Assembly (NCBI RefSeq): GCF_900101465.1 | Contig: NZ_FMZM01000015.1 | Location: forward strand, 81,733 to 145,732 | Direction: 5' to 3' | Source of the DNA: Nocardioides lianchengensis | Lineage (GTDB): Bacteria > Actinomycetota > Actinomycetes > Propionibacteriales > Nocardioidaceae | DNA: 64,000 nt | Part shown: positions 47,841 through 56,923 of the stretch, piece by piece | Position numbering within the stretch: the first letter of the stretch is position 1 | Layout of the letters: every line of letters starts with the position of its first letter | Position numbers and translations under genes: made by a program | Notes under the pieces: model-generated | Databases searched by the model: none | Seen by the model: only the letters and a program-made list of their open reading frames with translations | Told to the model about the DNA's origin: nothing

Positions 47841-48868
47841 CCGGGCACCGGCCCGGTCGAGTCGCGCACGACGAGGGTGGCCGGGATCCGCTGGCGCCGC
47901 GGTCGCTTGCCGGGCTCCTTCAGGGCCAGCGCCAGGGCGCGCGCGCCCATGTCGACCATCGGCAGCCGCACGGTCGTGAGGCCGGGGGACAGGTCGCCGG
48001 CGACGGCGACGTCGTCGAACCCGGTCACCGACATCCGTGTCGGGACGGGGACGCCCGCGACGCGCAGCTCGGAGAGGCACCCGATGGCCATGTCGTCGTT
48101 CAGCGCCACGACGGCGGTGGTGTCGGGGTGCTCCGCGAGCACCCGCCGCGCGCCCTCGCGCCCGCCCTCCCGGGTGAACGCCGCCTCGACGACCGGGACC
48201 TCGGACGGGTCCAGACCGGCCTCGACCAGCGCCTCGTGCACACCGCTGAGTCGGTCGGCCACCGTCGTCAGGGCGGTCGACCCGGCCAGGACCGCGATCC
48301 GGCGGTGCCCGAGCCCGAGGACGTGCTCGGTGACGGCGCGGCCGCCCTCGACGTTCTCGGGCAGCACCGCGTCGACGCCCAAGTGGTGTCGTCCGATGAC
48401 CGCGACCCGGCCCCCGGCCTCGCTGAAGCGCTCGAGCTCGTGGCGTGCCGGCAGCTCCACGGTGGGGTCGACGAAGCCCGAGCCGGCCACGATGATCGCG
48501 CCGACACGGTTCGCGACCATGCTGCGGATCTGCTGCAGCTCGGCGTCCGGGTCGCGCCCGGTGTGGCAGATCTGCACGGTGCGGCCCTCGCTCGCCGCGA
48601 CCCGGAGGACGCCACTGGCGATCTCGGAGAAGTAGGGGTCGCCGATTTCGTGCACGACCAGGCCGATCGTGGCCGTCGATCCGCTCGCCAGGGAGCGCGC
48701 GTGCAGGTTGGCGACGTACCCGAGCTCGACGGCGATCTGGCGCACCCGGTCGGCGACCGCGGGGCTCACCCCGGGCGTCCCGGAGAGCGAGCGCGAGGCG
48801 GTGGCGATGGACACCCCGGCGGCGGCGGCGACGTCGACGAGACGCGTCTGGGCGAGCGAGCGCTTCAT
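47837..48868 (-). CDS. LacI-family transcriptional regulator
   Basis: 343 residues from the ATG at 48868 with GGAGG upstream. The N-terminal HTH reads LVDVAAAAGVSIATASRSLSG, cited as span 10-30, and the hinge YVANLHARSLASG and periplasmic-binding-like effector domain TIGLVVHEIGDPYFSEIASG follow. LacI proteins usually sense sugars or their phosphates. It diverges from an ABC transporter and catabolic gene set, with a typical LacI palindrome at 48941-48957 between them, so it most likely represses that whole block and itself. Confidence 0.95.
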   Translation of the reverse strand: MKRSLAQTRLVDVAAAAGVSIATASRSLSGTPGVSPAVADRVRQIAVELGYVANLHARSLASGSTATIGLVVHEIGDPYFSEIASGVLRVAASEGRTVQICHTGRDPDAELQQIRSMVANRVGAIIVAGSGFVDPTVELPARHELERFSEAGGRVAVIGRHHLGVDAVLPENVEGGRAVTEHVLGLGHRRIAVLAGSTALTTVADRLSGVHEALVEAGLDPSEVPVVEAAFTREGGREGARRVLAEHPDTTAVVALNDDMAIGCLSELRVAGVPVPTRMSVTGFDDVAVAGDLSPGLTTVRLPMVDMGARALALALKEPGKRPRRQRIPATLVVRDSTGPVPG

Positions 48869-48901
48869 CGAGACCTCCGGAAATTCGTCGGCTTGTGACC
48901 G

Positions 48902-48931
48902 TTGCCACAGCGAGCGTGATGTGTGTAGCGT
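48902..48931 (+). promoter_or_regulatory. Promoter of the ABC transporter operon
   Basis: -35 TTGCCA (48902-48907) and -10 TAGCGT (48926-48931) are 18 bp apart. The LacI palindrome begins 10 bp further on, at the expected transcription start. Confidence 0.55.
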
Positions 48932-48940
48932 CACTGTAAA

Positions 48941-48957
48941 CGCTTACGTAAGCGCTT
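48941..48957. promoter_or_regulatory. LacI-type operator
   Basis: The perfect palindrome CGCTTACGTAAGCG (48941-48954) overlaps a second LacI-like core AAGCGCTT (48950-48957). It lies between lacI and the substrate-binding protein gene and covers the start site of the transporter promoter. Confidence 0.7.
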
Positions 48958-48979
48958 TCATAGACCTGAGGAGCACTCG

Positions 48980-50215
48980 ATGATCGGTAACCGGAAGACG
49001 CGACGCGGCGCTCTCGCCGCGACCGCCTGCCTGGCGCTGGCCACCAGCCTCGGCGCCTGCGGGCTCGACTCCGGCGGCAGCAGCGAGGGCAACGACGACG
49101 AGATCGTCATCGGCGTCTCGCTGCCCCTGACCGGTGACTTCAGCGAGCCCGGCAAGGGCGTCCAGCGCGGCTACGAGGCCTGGGCCTCCTACGTCAACGA
49201 CAACGGGGGCCTGCTCGGCAAGCAGGTCCGGCTGGAGATCCTCGACGACCAGTCGAGCGCCGACCGGGTCGCCTCCGACTACGAGAAGCTCATCAACCAG
49301 GAGAAGGTCGATCTGATCTTCGGGCCCTTCTCCACCCGCTTGGTGGTGCCCGCCGCCCAGGTCGCGAAGGACTACGGCTTCCTCTTCGTCGAGCCCGCCG
49401 GTGCCGCCGAGGAGGTCTTCACCCAGGGCTTCGACAATCTCTTCTACGCCGCGCCCGCGATCGCCGACGACCACTACAACCTGCTGGCCGAGGAGATCAT
49501 CGCGATGCCGGAGGCGGAGCGGCCGAAGACCGCCGCCTACGCCACGATGGACGACCCGTTCGCGCAGGGGACGGCGTACGGGCTGAAGGACAAGCTGGAG
49601 GCGGCGGGGATCCGCACCGTCGCCGACGAGGTCTACCCGCCCAACACGACCGACTTCAGCAGCATCGCGGCCAAGATCGCCGACACCGAGGCCGACATCG
49701 TCGTCGGGGGCACCCAGTACCAGGACGCGGTCAACCTGATCGTCGCGCTGCAGCAGCTGAACTTCCAGCCGAAGATGGCCGCCTTCTCGACGGCGCCGAC
49801 CAACCCGGAGTTCCCGGAGGCGATCGGGGCCAAGACCGAGGGGATCCTCTCGCCGACCGGCTACACCCCGGATGCGACGTACCCCGAGAACCAGACCTTC
49901 GTCGAGTACTACACCGAGATGCACGGCGGCCCGCCCGCCGAGGACGAGGCCAACGCCTGGACCACGGGCGAGGTCGTGGCGGCCGCGGTCGAGGCCAGCG
50001 ACTGCGCCGACCCGTCGCCGGAGTGCCAGCAGCAGCTCATCGACCACCTGCGGGAGGCCACGGTCGACACCGTGGTCGGTCCGCTGAGCTGGGACGCGGA
50101 GGGGCGCCCGGAGAGCGCCCACCTGATCCAGCAGTACGTCGACGGGAAGATCCGCATCGTCCTGCCGAAGGACCAGGCCGAGGCCGACTTCGTGGCCGTG
50201 AAGCCGGCGTGGTGA
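48980..50215 (+). CDS. HAAT-type ABC transporter substrate-binding lipoprotein
   Basis: 411 residues, ATG behind GAGGAG. Signal peptide with lipobox LGAC, lipidated Cys27. The mature part starts DEIVIGVSLPLTGDFSEPGKGVQRGYEAW (span about 41-69) and has FGPFSTRLVVPAAQVA and TDFSSIAAKIADTEADIVVGG-type blocks of periplasmic-binding fold I (branched-chain amino acid, urea and amide group). Here it is controlled by LacI and leads a sugar-type catabolic operon, so the ligand may not be an amino acid. It is the first gene of a run reaching at least to 56.9 kb. Confidence 0.93.
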   Translation: MIGNRKTRRGALAATACLALATSLGACGLDSGGSSEGNDDEIVIGVSLPLTGDFSEPGKGVQRGYEAWASYVNDNGGLLGKQVRLEILDDQSSADRVASDYEKLINQEKVDLIFGPFSTRLVVPAAQVAKDYGFLFVEPAGAAEEVFTQGFDNLFYAAPAIADDHYNLLAEEIIAMPEAERPKTAAYATMDDPFAQGTAYGLKDKLEAAGIRTVADEVYPPNTTDFSSIAAKIADTEADIVVGGTQYQDAVNLIVALQQLNFQPKMAAFSTAPTNPEFPEAIGAKTEGILSPTGYTPDATYPENQTFVEYYTEMHGGPPAEDEANAWTTGEVVAAAVEASDCADPSPECQQQLIDHLREATVDTVVGPLSWDAEGRPESAHLIQQYVDGKIRIVLPKDQAEADFVAVKPAW

Positions 50216-50221
50216 CCTGAC

Positions 50222-51106
50222 GTGTCCGGATCCCTGCTCCTGCAGAGCGTCATCCTCGGGCTGCTGCTCGGGGGTCTCTACGCGCTGCTCGCCGCTGGCC
50301 TGACGCTGTACTTCGGCGTGATGCGGGTGGTGATGATCGCCCATTCCGCCTTCCTGATCCTGGCCGCCTACCTCGCCTGGTGGTTCCAGCGCGAGACCGG
50401 CCTGGACCCGCTGCTGTCGCTCGTCGTGACGGTGCCGCTCTTCTTCGTCGTCGGGTTCGTGATGCAGCGGCTGCTGCTGGCCCGGCTGCGGCCCGCGACC
50501 CTGACCATGATGTCGGTGCTGCTCACCTTCGCGATCGCGCTGACCATCGAGGGACTGCTGGGCTACGTCTTCTCGGGCACGCAGCGCCGGATCCAGCTCG
50601 ACTACTCCGGCTCCAGCCTCGAGGTCTTCGGCGCCAACATCGCCGTGGTCAAGCTGATCGCCTTCGGCCTCGCCGCCGTGGCCCTGCTCGGCCTGTGGGC
50701 CCTGATGAAGCTGACCCGGTTCGGTCAGGCGCTGCGAGCCACCATCCAGCACCCCGAGGCGGCCAGGCTGCTCGGCATCAACACCGACCGGATCGCCGGC
50801 TTCGGCTTCGGGCTGGGGCTGGCCACCGCCGCCATCGGCGGTACGGCGCTCTCGCTCGACTCCACCATCTACCCGTCCCTGCACTGGCACTGGATCGGCC
50901 CGCTGATGGCGATCATCGTGATCGGCGGCCTCGGCAGCATCCCGGGCGCGGCGATCGCCGCGATGCTGCTCGGCGTCTCGCAGAGCCTGCTCCAGGTGCC
51001 GCTCGGCACGACGTGGGCGCAGACGGTCTTCTACATCGCCCTGTTCGCCACCTTGATGGTCCGCCCCCAGGGATTCTTCGGAGGTCGTCTTGCCCAGCGC
51101 TTCTAG
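50222..51106 (+). CDS. HAAT-type ABC permease (LivH family)
   Basis: 294 residues from a GTG six bases after the previous stop. Eight or so predicted helices with LLLGGLYALLAAGLTLYFGVMRVV near the start (span about 13-36), a LivH hallmark, and GGLGSIPGAAIAAMLLG in the C-terminal cytoplasmic loop that meets the ATPase. It forms the membrane channel with the LivM-like partner. The last 17 bp overlap the next gene. Confidence 0.92.
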   Translation: MSGSLLLQSVILGLLLGGLYALLAAGLTLYFGVMRVVMIAHSAFLILAAYLAWWFQRETGLDPLLSLVVTVPLFFVVGFVMQRLLLARLRPATLTMMSVLLTFAIALTIEGLLGYVFSGTQRRIQLDYSGSSLEVFGANIAVVKLIAFGLAAVALLGLWALMKLTRFGQALRATIQHPEAARLLGINTDRIAGFGFGLGLATAAIGGTALSLDSTIYPSLHWHWIGPLMAIIVIGGLGSIPGAAIAAMLLGVSQSLLQVPLGTTWAQTVFYIALFATLMVRPQGFFGGRLAQRF

Positions 51107-52181
51107 CACCCGTACCGGATTCGACACGGCCCTGCTCGGCATCAAGGGCCTGGCCCTGGTCGCCGCCGGGGTCCTGGTCCTCGCCTTCCCGCAGCTGGCG
51201 CCCGACGCGTTCATCCTGTCGGTCGGCGTCGTGATCGCCAGCTACGCCGCCCTCGCCGTGTCGTGGAACTTCGTGGGCGGCTTCACCGGCTACATCTCGC
51301 TCGGCCACGCGGCGTACTCCGGCCTCGGGGGGTACGGGACGGCCCTGCTGATCCTGGAGGCCGGCTGGAACCCGTGGCTCTCCCTGGTCGGGTCCGCCGT
51401 CGCCGTCGGGGTCCTGGCGCTGCCGATCGGCTTCGCGTCGCTGCGGGTCCGCGGGGCGTCGTTCGTGATCGTCTCCATCGCGCTGGTCCTGATCCTGCTG
51501 CTGGTCAGCCAGAGCTGGTCCGACGTGACCGGCGGCTCGAACGGCCTGCGCGTCCCACGTCCCTTCGGGGAGGACGTGCTGCGACCCGAGCAGCACGAGC
51601 GGTTCTTCTACCTCCACGTCGGGCTGATCGTGATCGCCCTGGCGGTCTGGTGGGCCATCGACCGGTCCCGCTTCGGGACCGGCCTGAAGGCGATCCGCGA
51701 GGACGAGGACAAGGCGCAGGCGCTCGGGGTGCCGACGTTCGCCTACAAGCTCACGGTGTTCGTCATCTCGGCGTTCTTCACGGCCTTGGCGGGCGGCATG
51801 TACGCCTTGTGGTTCGGCTCCCTCGACCCCATCTTCCAGTTCTCGATCCTGGTCGGCTCCTACATGGTGCTGATGTCGCTGCTCGGCGGCATCCGCAGCC
51901 TGCTCGGCCCGGTCGTGGGCGCCGTGATCGTGGGCTACTCGCTGGAGTACTTCAAGTCGGCGTACGGCGACACGCAGTTCCACCTCGTCGCCCTCGGGCT
52001 GCTGCTCGCGTTGGTCGTGCTCTTCATGCCCGACGGTGTGCTCCCTGCGCTCGGCTCGCTCGTCGACCGGATCCGGCCCGACAAGGCCACCTCGATCCGC
52101 GAGATGACCGCGGCGGAGCTGGTGGAGAAGAACAAGGAGATCGACGAAGCCCGGCGCGAGCCGGAGGAGGTGTCCCGATGA
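51090..52181 (+). CDS. HAAT-type ABC permease (LivM family)
   Basis: 363 residues from a TTG at 51090 with GGAGG six bases upstream, overlapping livH-like gene by 17 bp. Blocks LAVSWNFVGGFTGYISLGHAAYSGLGGYG (span about 54-82), ALGVPTFAYKL and LLGGIRSLLGPVVGA are LivM features. The C-terminal 35 residues are polar and cytoplasmic, ending KNKEIDEARREPEEVSR, and may contact the ATPases. The stop overlaps the LivG-like start by 4 bp. Confidence 0.92.
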   Translation: MPSASSTRTGFDTALLGIKGLALVAAGVLVLAFPQLAPDAFILSVGVVIASYAALAVSWNFVGGFTGYISLGHAAYSGLGGYGTALLILEAGWNPWLSLVGSAVAVGVLALPIGFASLRVRGASFVIVSIALVLILLLVSQSWSDVTGGSNGLRVPRPFGEDVLRPEQHERFFYLHVGLIVIALAVWWAIDRSRFGTGLKAIREDEDKAQALGVPTFAYKLTVFVISAFFTALAGGMYALWFGSLDPIFQFSILVGSYMVLMSLLGGIRSLLGPVVGAVIVGYSLEYFKSAYGDTQFHLVALGLLLALVVLFMPDGVLPALGSLVDRIRPDKATSIREMTAAELVEKNKEIDEARREPEEVSR

Positions 52182-52936
52182 CGACCACCCAGGCCCCGCC
52201 CGCCGTCCGCTCGTTGGAGACGGTGGAGCTGCGCAAGTCCTTCGGCGGCGTGCACGCCGTCGACGGCGCCACCGTCACCTTCCGACCCGGCAAGATCAAC
52301 GCCCTGATCGGGCCGAACGGCTCGGGCAAGACGACCTTCTTCAACTGCGTCACCGGGATGATCAAGCCGGATTCCGGAGAGGTGACCTACCAGGGCGCCG
52401 ACATCACCGGGAAGGCACCGCACCGGATCGCGGCCGCGGGCGTCGGTCGCAGCTTCCAGCTGTGCCGGATCTTCCCCCGGATGACGGTGCTGGAGAACAT
52501 GCTGGTCGGTGTCCGGCCGGAGGGCCTGCTGCACCGGCTGCGGGGCTCGCGCAACGCCGACGACATCGCCAAGGCGCGCGAGCTGCTGCGCCGGGTCGGC
52601 ATCGACCACCTCGAGTCGTCCGAGGCCCGCGACATCTCCTACGGCCAGCAGAAGCTGCTCGAGCTGGCCGGGGTCCTGATGACGGACCCCGAGACGATCA
52701 TGCTCGACGAGCCCGCCGGTGGGGTGAACCCGGCGCTGATCGGACGGATCGGCACCCTGGTGCGTGAGCTGAACGCCGAGGGCCGCACGTTCGTCATCGT
52801 CGAGCACAACATGGACATGGTCATGAGCCTGTCCGACCACGTCGTCGTCTTCGACCGTGGTCGTCCCATCGCCGAAGGGACGCCTGCCGAGGTGCAGGGC
52901 GACCCGCGAGTCCTGGAGGCCTACCTTGGCATCTGA
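52178..52936 (+). CDS. HAAT-type ABC ATPase (LivG family)
   Basis: 252 residues, ATG overlapping the permease stop. Walker A GPNGSGKT (about 44-51), the signature SYGQQKLLELA (about 150), Walker B TIMLDEP and the switch His in VEHNMDMVM complete a working ATPase. VGRSFQLCRIFPRMTVLENM is the usual LivG Q-loop (span about 90-109). It pairs with the LivF-like subunit that begins inside its 3' end. Confidence 0.94.
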   Translation: MTTTQAPPAVRSLETVELRKSFGGVHAVDGATVTFRPGKINALIGPNGSGKTTFFNCVTGMIKPDSGEVTYQGADITGKAPHRIAAAGVGRSFQLCRIFPRMTVLENMLVGVRPEGLLHRLRGSRNADDIAKARELLRRVGIDHLESSEARDISYGQQKLLELAGVLMTDPETIMLDEPAGGVNPALIGRIGTLVRELNAEGRTFVIVEHNMDMVMSLSDHVVVFDRGRPIAEGTPAEVQGDPRVLEAYLGI

Positions 52937-53687
52937 CGCCCCCGCCCCCGAGTACCTCCTCGAGCTGAAGGACGTCGAGGCCGGCTACGGCCGGGCGGCC
53001 CTCGTCCTGCGCGGCCTCACCGTGCAGGTGCCGCCGTCCAGCATCGTGTGCCTGGTCGGCCCCAACGGCGCCGGCAAGTCGACCGTCCTGAAGGTCGCCA
53101 GCGGGATGCTGACACCGCGGTCCGGGAGCATCCGGGTCAACGGGGTCGACGTCACCCGCAACGGGCCCCAGGACATGATCCGCTCCGGGCTCTCGCACGT
53201 CCTCCAGGGCCACTCGGTGTTCAAGGAGATGACCGTCGCCGAGAACGTCGGCCTCGGCGCCTACACCGTGCGCGACAAGGCCCTGATCGCCGAGCGGACC
53301 GACTTCGTCAAGACGCTGTTCCCGGTCGTGGCCGACCGCTGGACGGCCCTCGCCGGAGCCCTCTCGGGCGGTCAGCAGAAGCAGGTGGAGTTCGCCCGCT
53401 CGCTGATGGTCAGCCCCCAGGTGGTCCTCCTCGACGAGCCGAGCATGGGCCTGGACCCCAAGACGACGAGCAAGGTCTTCGAGCAGGTGGTCCGGATGCG
53501 CGACGCCGGCATCGCCGTCCTGCTGGTCGAGCAGAACGCCCGCCGGGCGCTGGAGACGGCCGACATCGGCTGCGTGCTCGACCTCGGCAAGGTCCACATC
53601 ACCGGGCCGGCCTCCGAGCTGCTGGCCGATCCGCAGCTCGCGGAGCTCTACCTCGGCGGGCGCCCGGCCGCCGTCCCCACGACCTGA
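52926..53687 (+). CDS. HAAT-type ABC ATPase (LivF family)
   Basis: 253 residues from a TTG at 52926 with GGAGG upstream, overlapping the LivG-like gene by 11 bp; longer upstream extension is unlikely. Walker A GPNGAGKS, signature LSGGQQKQVEFARSL, Walker B VVLLDEPSMGLDPK and VEQNARRAL are complete. It completes the two-ATPase, two-permease, one-binding-protein set of this transporter. Confidence 0.93.
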   Translation: MASDAPAPEYLLELKDVEAGYGRAALVLRGLTVQVPPSSIVCLVGPNGAGKSTVLKVASGMLTPRSGSIRVNGVDVTRNGPQDMIRSGLSHVLQGHSVFKEMTVAENVGLGAYTVRDKALIAERTDFVKTLFPVVADRWTALAGALSGGQQKQVEFARSLMVSPQVVLLDEPSMGLDPKTTSKVFEQVVRMRDAGIAVLLVEQNARRALETADIGCVLDLGKVHITGPASELLADPQLAELYLGGRPAAVPTT

Positions 53688-53714
53688 CCCCCGATCTCGG
53701 AAGAGAGACACAGC

Positions 53715-54863
53715 ATGAGCGTCCGCACGCAGCGCATCGTCATGAACGGCGTCACCGGCCGGATGGGCTACCGCCAGCACCTGGTCCGGAGCATCCTGGC
53801 CATCCGCGACGAGGGCGGCCTCGAGCTGCCCGACGGCAGTCGGCTCCAGGTCGAGCCGGTCCTGGTGGGCCGCAACCGCGACAAGCTGGCGGAGCTGGCC
53901 GACCGCCACGACATCGCCGAGTACACGACCGATCTCGACGAGGCCCTCGCCGACGACACCGCGTCGGTCTACTTCGACGCCCAGGTCACGTCCGAGCGCA
54001 AGAAGGCGATCCTCAAGGCGCTGGCGGCCGGCAAGCACGTCTACACCGAGAAGCCGCTGGCCGAGACGGTCGAGGAGGGGCTCGAGATCGCGGAGGCGGG
54101 CGCGGCCGCCGGGACGATCAACGGCGTCGTGCACGACAAGATCTACCTGCCGGGCCTGGTCAAGCTGAAGGGGCTGATCGACAGCGGCTTCTTCGGCCGG
54201 ATCCTGTCGGTGCGCGGCGAGTTCGGCTACTGGGTCTTCGAGGGCGATCTCACGCCGTCGCAGCGGCCGAGCTGGAACTACCGGGCGGCCGACGGCGGAG
54301 GCATGGTCCTCGACATGTTCTGTCACTGGAACTACGTCTTCGAGCACCTCTTCGGCCGGGTCGACTCGGTGATCGCCAAGGCCGTCACCCACATCCCGGA
54401 GCGCTGGGACGAGCACGGCGAGAGGTACGACGCCACCGCCGACGACGCGGCGTACGCGATCTTCGAGGTCGGTGACGCGATCGTGCAGATGAACTCGTCC
54501 TGGGCGGTCAGGGTCGAGCGCAAGGAGCTCGTGGAGTTCCAGGTCGACGGCACCCATGGATCCGCTGTCGCCGGCCTGTTCGGCTGCCGGGTGCAGCCGC
54601 GGGTCCGGACTCCCAAGCCGGTCTGGAACCCCGACATCCCGACCGACCAGGACTTCCGCTCGCACTGGGACGAGGTCCCCGACACCCAGGAGTTCGGCAA
54701 CGGCTTCCGGGCGCAGTGGGAGCACTACCTGCGCGACGTGGTCGCGGGTCGCCCGCACCCCTACGACTTCATGTCGGCCGTGCGCGGGCTCGAGCTCGTC
54801 GAGGCCGGCCTGCGCTCCTCGGCCGAGGGCCGCCGGATCGTCCTGGAGACGCGAACCTCGTGA
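53715..54863 (+). CDS. Gfo/Idh/MocA-family oxidoreductase
   Basis: 382 residues, ATG behind GAAGAGAG. The N-terminal Rossmann loop is MNGVTGRMGYRQH, followed by VGRNRDKLAELAD and the family motif EKPLAET (about 117-123), whose Lys is the cofactor and catalytic contact. WNYRAADGGGMVLDMFCHWNY (span about 192-212) carries the substrate His region. Such enzymes oxidise or reduce sugars, inositols and their keto forms with NAD(P). It opens the catabolic part of the transporter operon and overlaps the next gene by 4 bp. Confidence 0.92.
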   Translation: MSVRTQRIVMNGVTGRMGYRQHLVRSILAIRDEGGLELPDGSRLQVEPVLVGRNRDKLAELADRHDIAEYTTDLDEALADDTASVYFDAQVTSERKKAILKALAAGKHVYTEKPLAETVEEGLEIAEAGAAAGTINGVVHDKIYLPGLVKLKGLIDSGFFGRILSVRGEFGYWVFEGDLTPSQRPSWNYRAADGGGMVLDMFCHWNYVFEHLFGRVDSVIAKAVTHIPERWDEHGERYDATADDAAYAIFEVGDAIVQMNSSWAVRVERKELVEFQVDGTHGSAVAGLFGCRVQPRVRTPKPVWNPDIPTDQDFRSHWDEVPDTQEFGNGFRAQWEHYLRDVVAGRPHPYDFMSAVRGLELVEAGLRSSAEGRRIVLETRTS

Positions 54864-56035
54864 GCACCCTGACCACCGTCACGCTCGACCTGCCCACGGC
54901 GGACGGCTGGCGCCGGCGGGCACTGGCCGAGCCGGGTGACTGGGCCGAGCACCCCCAGCCGTACGCCTCCCGGGTGGCCTTCGCGGCCGCGCACGTCGCG
55001 GCGGACCCCCGCGGCGCCAACGTGCCCGGGGCCCCCGCCGTCGTCGACTGGGACGCCACGCTGGCCTTCCGGCGCGAGCTGTTCCGCTTCGGCTTCGGCG
55101 TCGCCGAGGCGATGGACACCGCCCAGCGCAACATGGGCCTGGACTGGCCGGCCGTGCAGGAGCTGGTGCGTCGCAGCGCGGACCAGGCCCGCTCCCTCGG
55201 CGCCCGGATCGCCTCCGGGGCGGGCACCGACCAGGCCGCGCCCGGGTCGCTGCGCACCGTCGAGGAGGTGCTGGCGGCGTACGTCGAGCAGGTGTCGTAC
55301 GTCGAGTCGACCGGCTCGCAGGTGATCCTGATGGCCTCGCGCCACCTGGCCGCCGTGGCCGCGGGGCCGGACGACTACCACCACGTCTACGGGCGGCTGC
55401 TGGAGCAGGTGCGCGAGCCCGTCGTGCTGCACTGGCTGGGAGAGGCCTTCGACCCGCAGCTGCGCGGCTACTGGGGCTCGACCGACGTGGCCGCGGCCAC
55501 CGCGACGTTCCTCGACCTGGTGCACGCCCATGCGGCGAAGATCGACGGGGTCAAGGTGTCGCTGCTGTCGGCCGAGCACGAGACCGGACTGCGGGCCGCG
55601 CTCCCGGCCGGGGTGCGGCTCTACACCGGCGACGACTTCAACTACCCGGAGCTGATCCGCGGTGACGGCACCCACCACTCCGACGCGCTGCTGGGCGCCT
55701 TCGCGGCCGTCGCCCCCGCGGCCTCGGCCGCGCTGACGGCCCTGGACGACGGCGACCTCACGGCGTACGACGCGGCGATGGGGCCGACCCTGCCGCTCTC
55801 GCGGCACGTCTTCGAGGCGCCGACCTTCCACTACAAGACCGGGATCGCCTTCCTGGCCTGGCTCAACGGCCACCAGCCGGGGTTCACGATGGTCGGCGGT
55901 CTCCAGTCCGCCCGCGGGGTGCTGCACCTGAGCCGGCTCGTGGAGCTGGCCGACGACGCGCGGCTGCTGCGCGACCCCGACCTGGCGGCGGCGCGGATGA
56001 CCGACTGGCTCCGGGTCCAGGGGGTGACCCCGTGA
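54860..56035 (+). CDS. DUF993 (dihydrodipicolinate-synthase-like) protein
   Basis: 391 residues from a GTG overlapping the oxidoreductase stop. Blocks GVAEAMDTAQRNMGLDW, YVEQVSYVESTGSQVILMASR (span about 135-155), VVLHWLGEAFDPQLRGYWGS (span about 191-210) and a Lys in KIDGVKVSLL fit DUF993, a TIM-barrel family distantly related to dihydrodipicolinate synthases. Aldolase or lyase chemistry on a keto-sugar is suggested by fold and neighbours, but no member is characterised to my knowledge. Confidence 0.86.
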   Translation: MSTLTTVTLDLPTADGWRRRALAEPGDWAEHPQPYASRVAFAAAHVAADPRGANVPGAPAVVDWDATLAFRRELFRFGFGVAEAMDTAQRNMGLDWPAVQELVRRSADQARSLGARIASGAGTDQAAPGSLRTVEEVLAAYVEQVSYVESTGSQVILMASRHLAAVAAGPDDYHHVYGRLLEQVREPVVLHWLGEAFDPQLRGYWGSTDVAAATATFLDLVHAHAAKIDGVKVSLLSAEHETGLRAALPAGVRLYTGDDFNYPELIRGDGTHHSDALLGAFAAVAPAASAALTALDDGDLTAYDAAMGPTLPLSRHVFEAPTFHYKTGIAFLAWLNGHQPGFTMVGGLQSARGVLHLSRLVELADDARLLRDPDLAAARMTDWLRVQGVTP

Positions 56036-56877
56036 CCGGGGCGTCGCCGGTGGCTCGCCTCTCGCTCAACCAGCGCACCACCGCCGAGTGGTCGCTGCGC
56101 GAGGCGATCGACGGCTGCGTCCGCGCCGGCCTGCCCGCGATCGGCGTCTGGCGCGAGCCGGTCGCGGAGGTGGGCCTGGACGTGGCCGTCCGCTGGGTGC
56201 GCGACGCCGGGCTGCGGGTCTCCAGCGTCTGCCGCGGCGGCTTCTTCACCGGCGCCGACCCGGACGCCCGCAAGCTGGCGCACGAGGAGAACCTCCGGGC
56301 CCTCGACGAGGCCGCCGCGCTCGGCGCCCCGACCCTCGTCCTGGTGCCGGGCGGCCTGCCCGACGGCGACCGCGACCTGGTGGCGGCGCGAGAGCGGGCG
56401 GCCGAGGCCGTCGCGGCGCTGGCTCCCGAGGCCGGTGTCCGGGGGGTGCGGCTCGGGATCGAGCCGATGAACCCGATCTACGCCGCCGACCGCGGTGTCG
56501 TCTCCACGCTGGCCCAGGCTCTCGACATCGCCGCCCTCCTGCCGGTCGAGCAGGTCGGCGTCGTCGTCGACACCTTCCACCTGTGGTGGGAGCCCGACGT
56601 GCACACCACGATCCGGCGCGCCGGTGCGCGGATCGCGTCCTACCAGCTGGCCGACTGGATCACCCCGCTGCCGGCCGACGCCCTGCTCGGGCGCGGTCAC
56701 GTCGGTGACGGTCACGTGGACTTCGCCTCCTTCACCCGCGCCGTCCACGCGGCCGGCTACACCGGCGACGTCGAGGTCGAGATCTTCAACGCCGACGTCT
56801 GGGCCGCGCCCGGCGACGACACGGTCGCGACCCTGACGGACCGCTACCGCGAGCTCGTGGAGCCGCACCTGCACTGA
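56032..56877 (+). CDS. Sugar phosphate isomerase/epimerase family protein
   Basis: 281 residues from a GTG overlapping the DUF993 stop. The xylose-isomerase-like TIM barrel is indicated by IGVWREPVAEVGLDVAV, LVPGGLPDGDRD, GIEPMNP (metal Glu), VVVDTFHLWWEPD, and GHVGDGHVDFASFTRAV, with EVEIFN near the end. Family members isomerise, epimerise or eliminate sugars with a divalent metal. It is probably the third enzyme of the pathway begun by the oxidoreductase. Confidence 0.9.
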   Translation: MTGASPVARLSLNQRTTAEWSLREAIDGCVRAGLPAIGVWREPVAEVGLDVAVRWVRDAGLRVSSVCRGGFFTGADPDARKLAHEENLRALDEAAALGAPTLVLVPGGLPDGDRDLVAARERAAEAVAALAPEAGVRGVRLGIEPMNPIYAADRGVVSTLAQALDIAALLPVEQVGVVVDTFHLWWEPDVHTTIRRAGARIASYQLADWITPLPADALLGRGHVGDGHVDFASFTRAVHAAGYTGDVEVEIFNADVWAAPGDDTVATLTDRYRELVEPHLH

Positions 56878-56923
56878 CTCCCCCGCACGACCGTCGTCCC
56901 ACTCCTGCTCGGGAAGGAACACG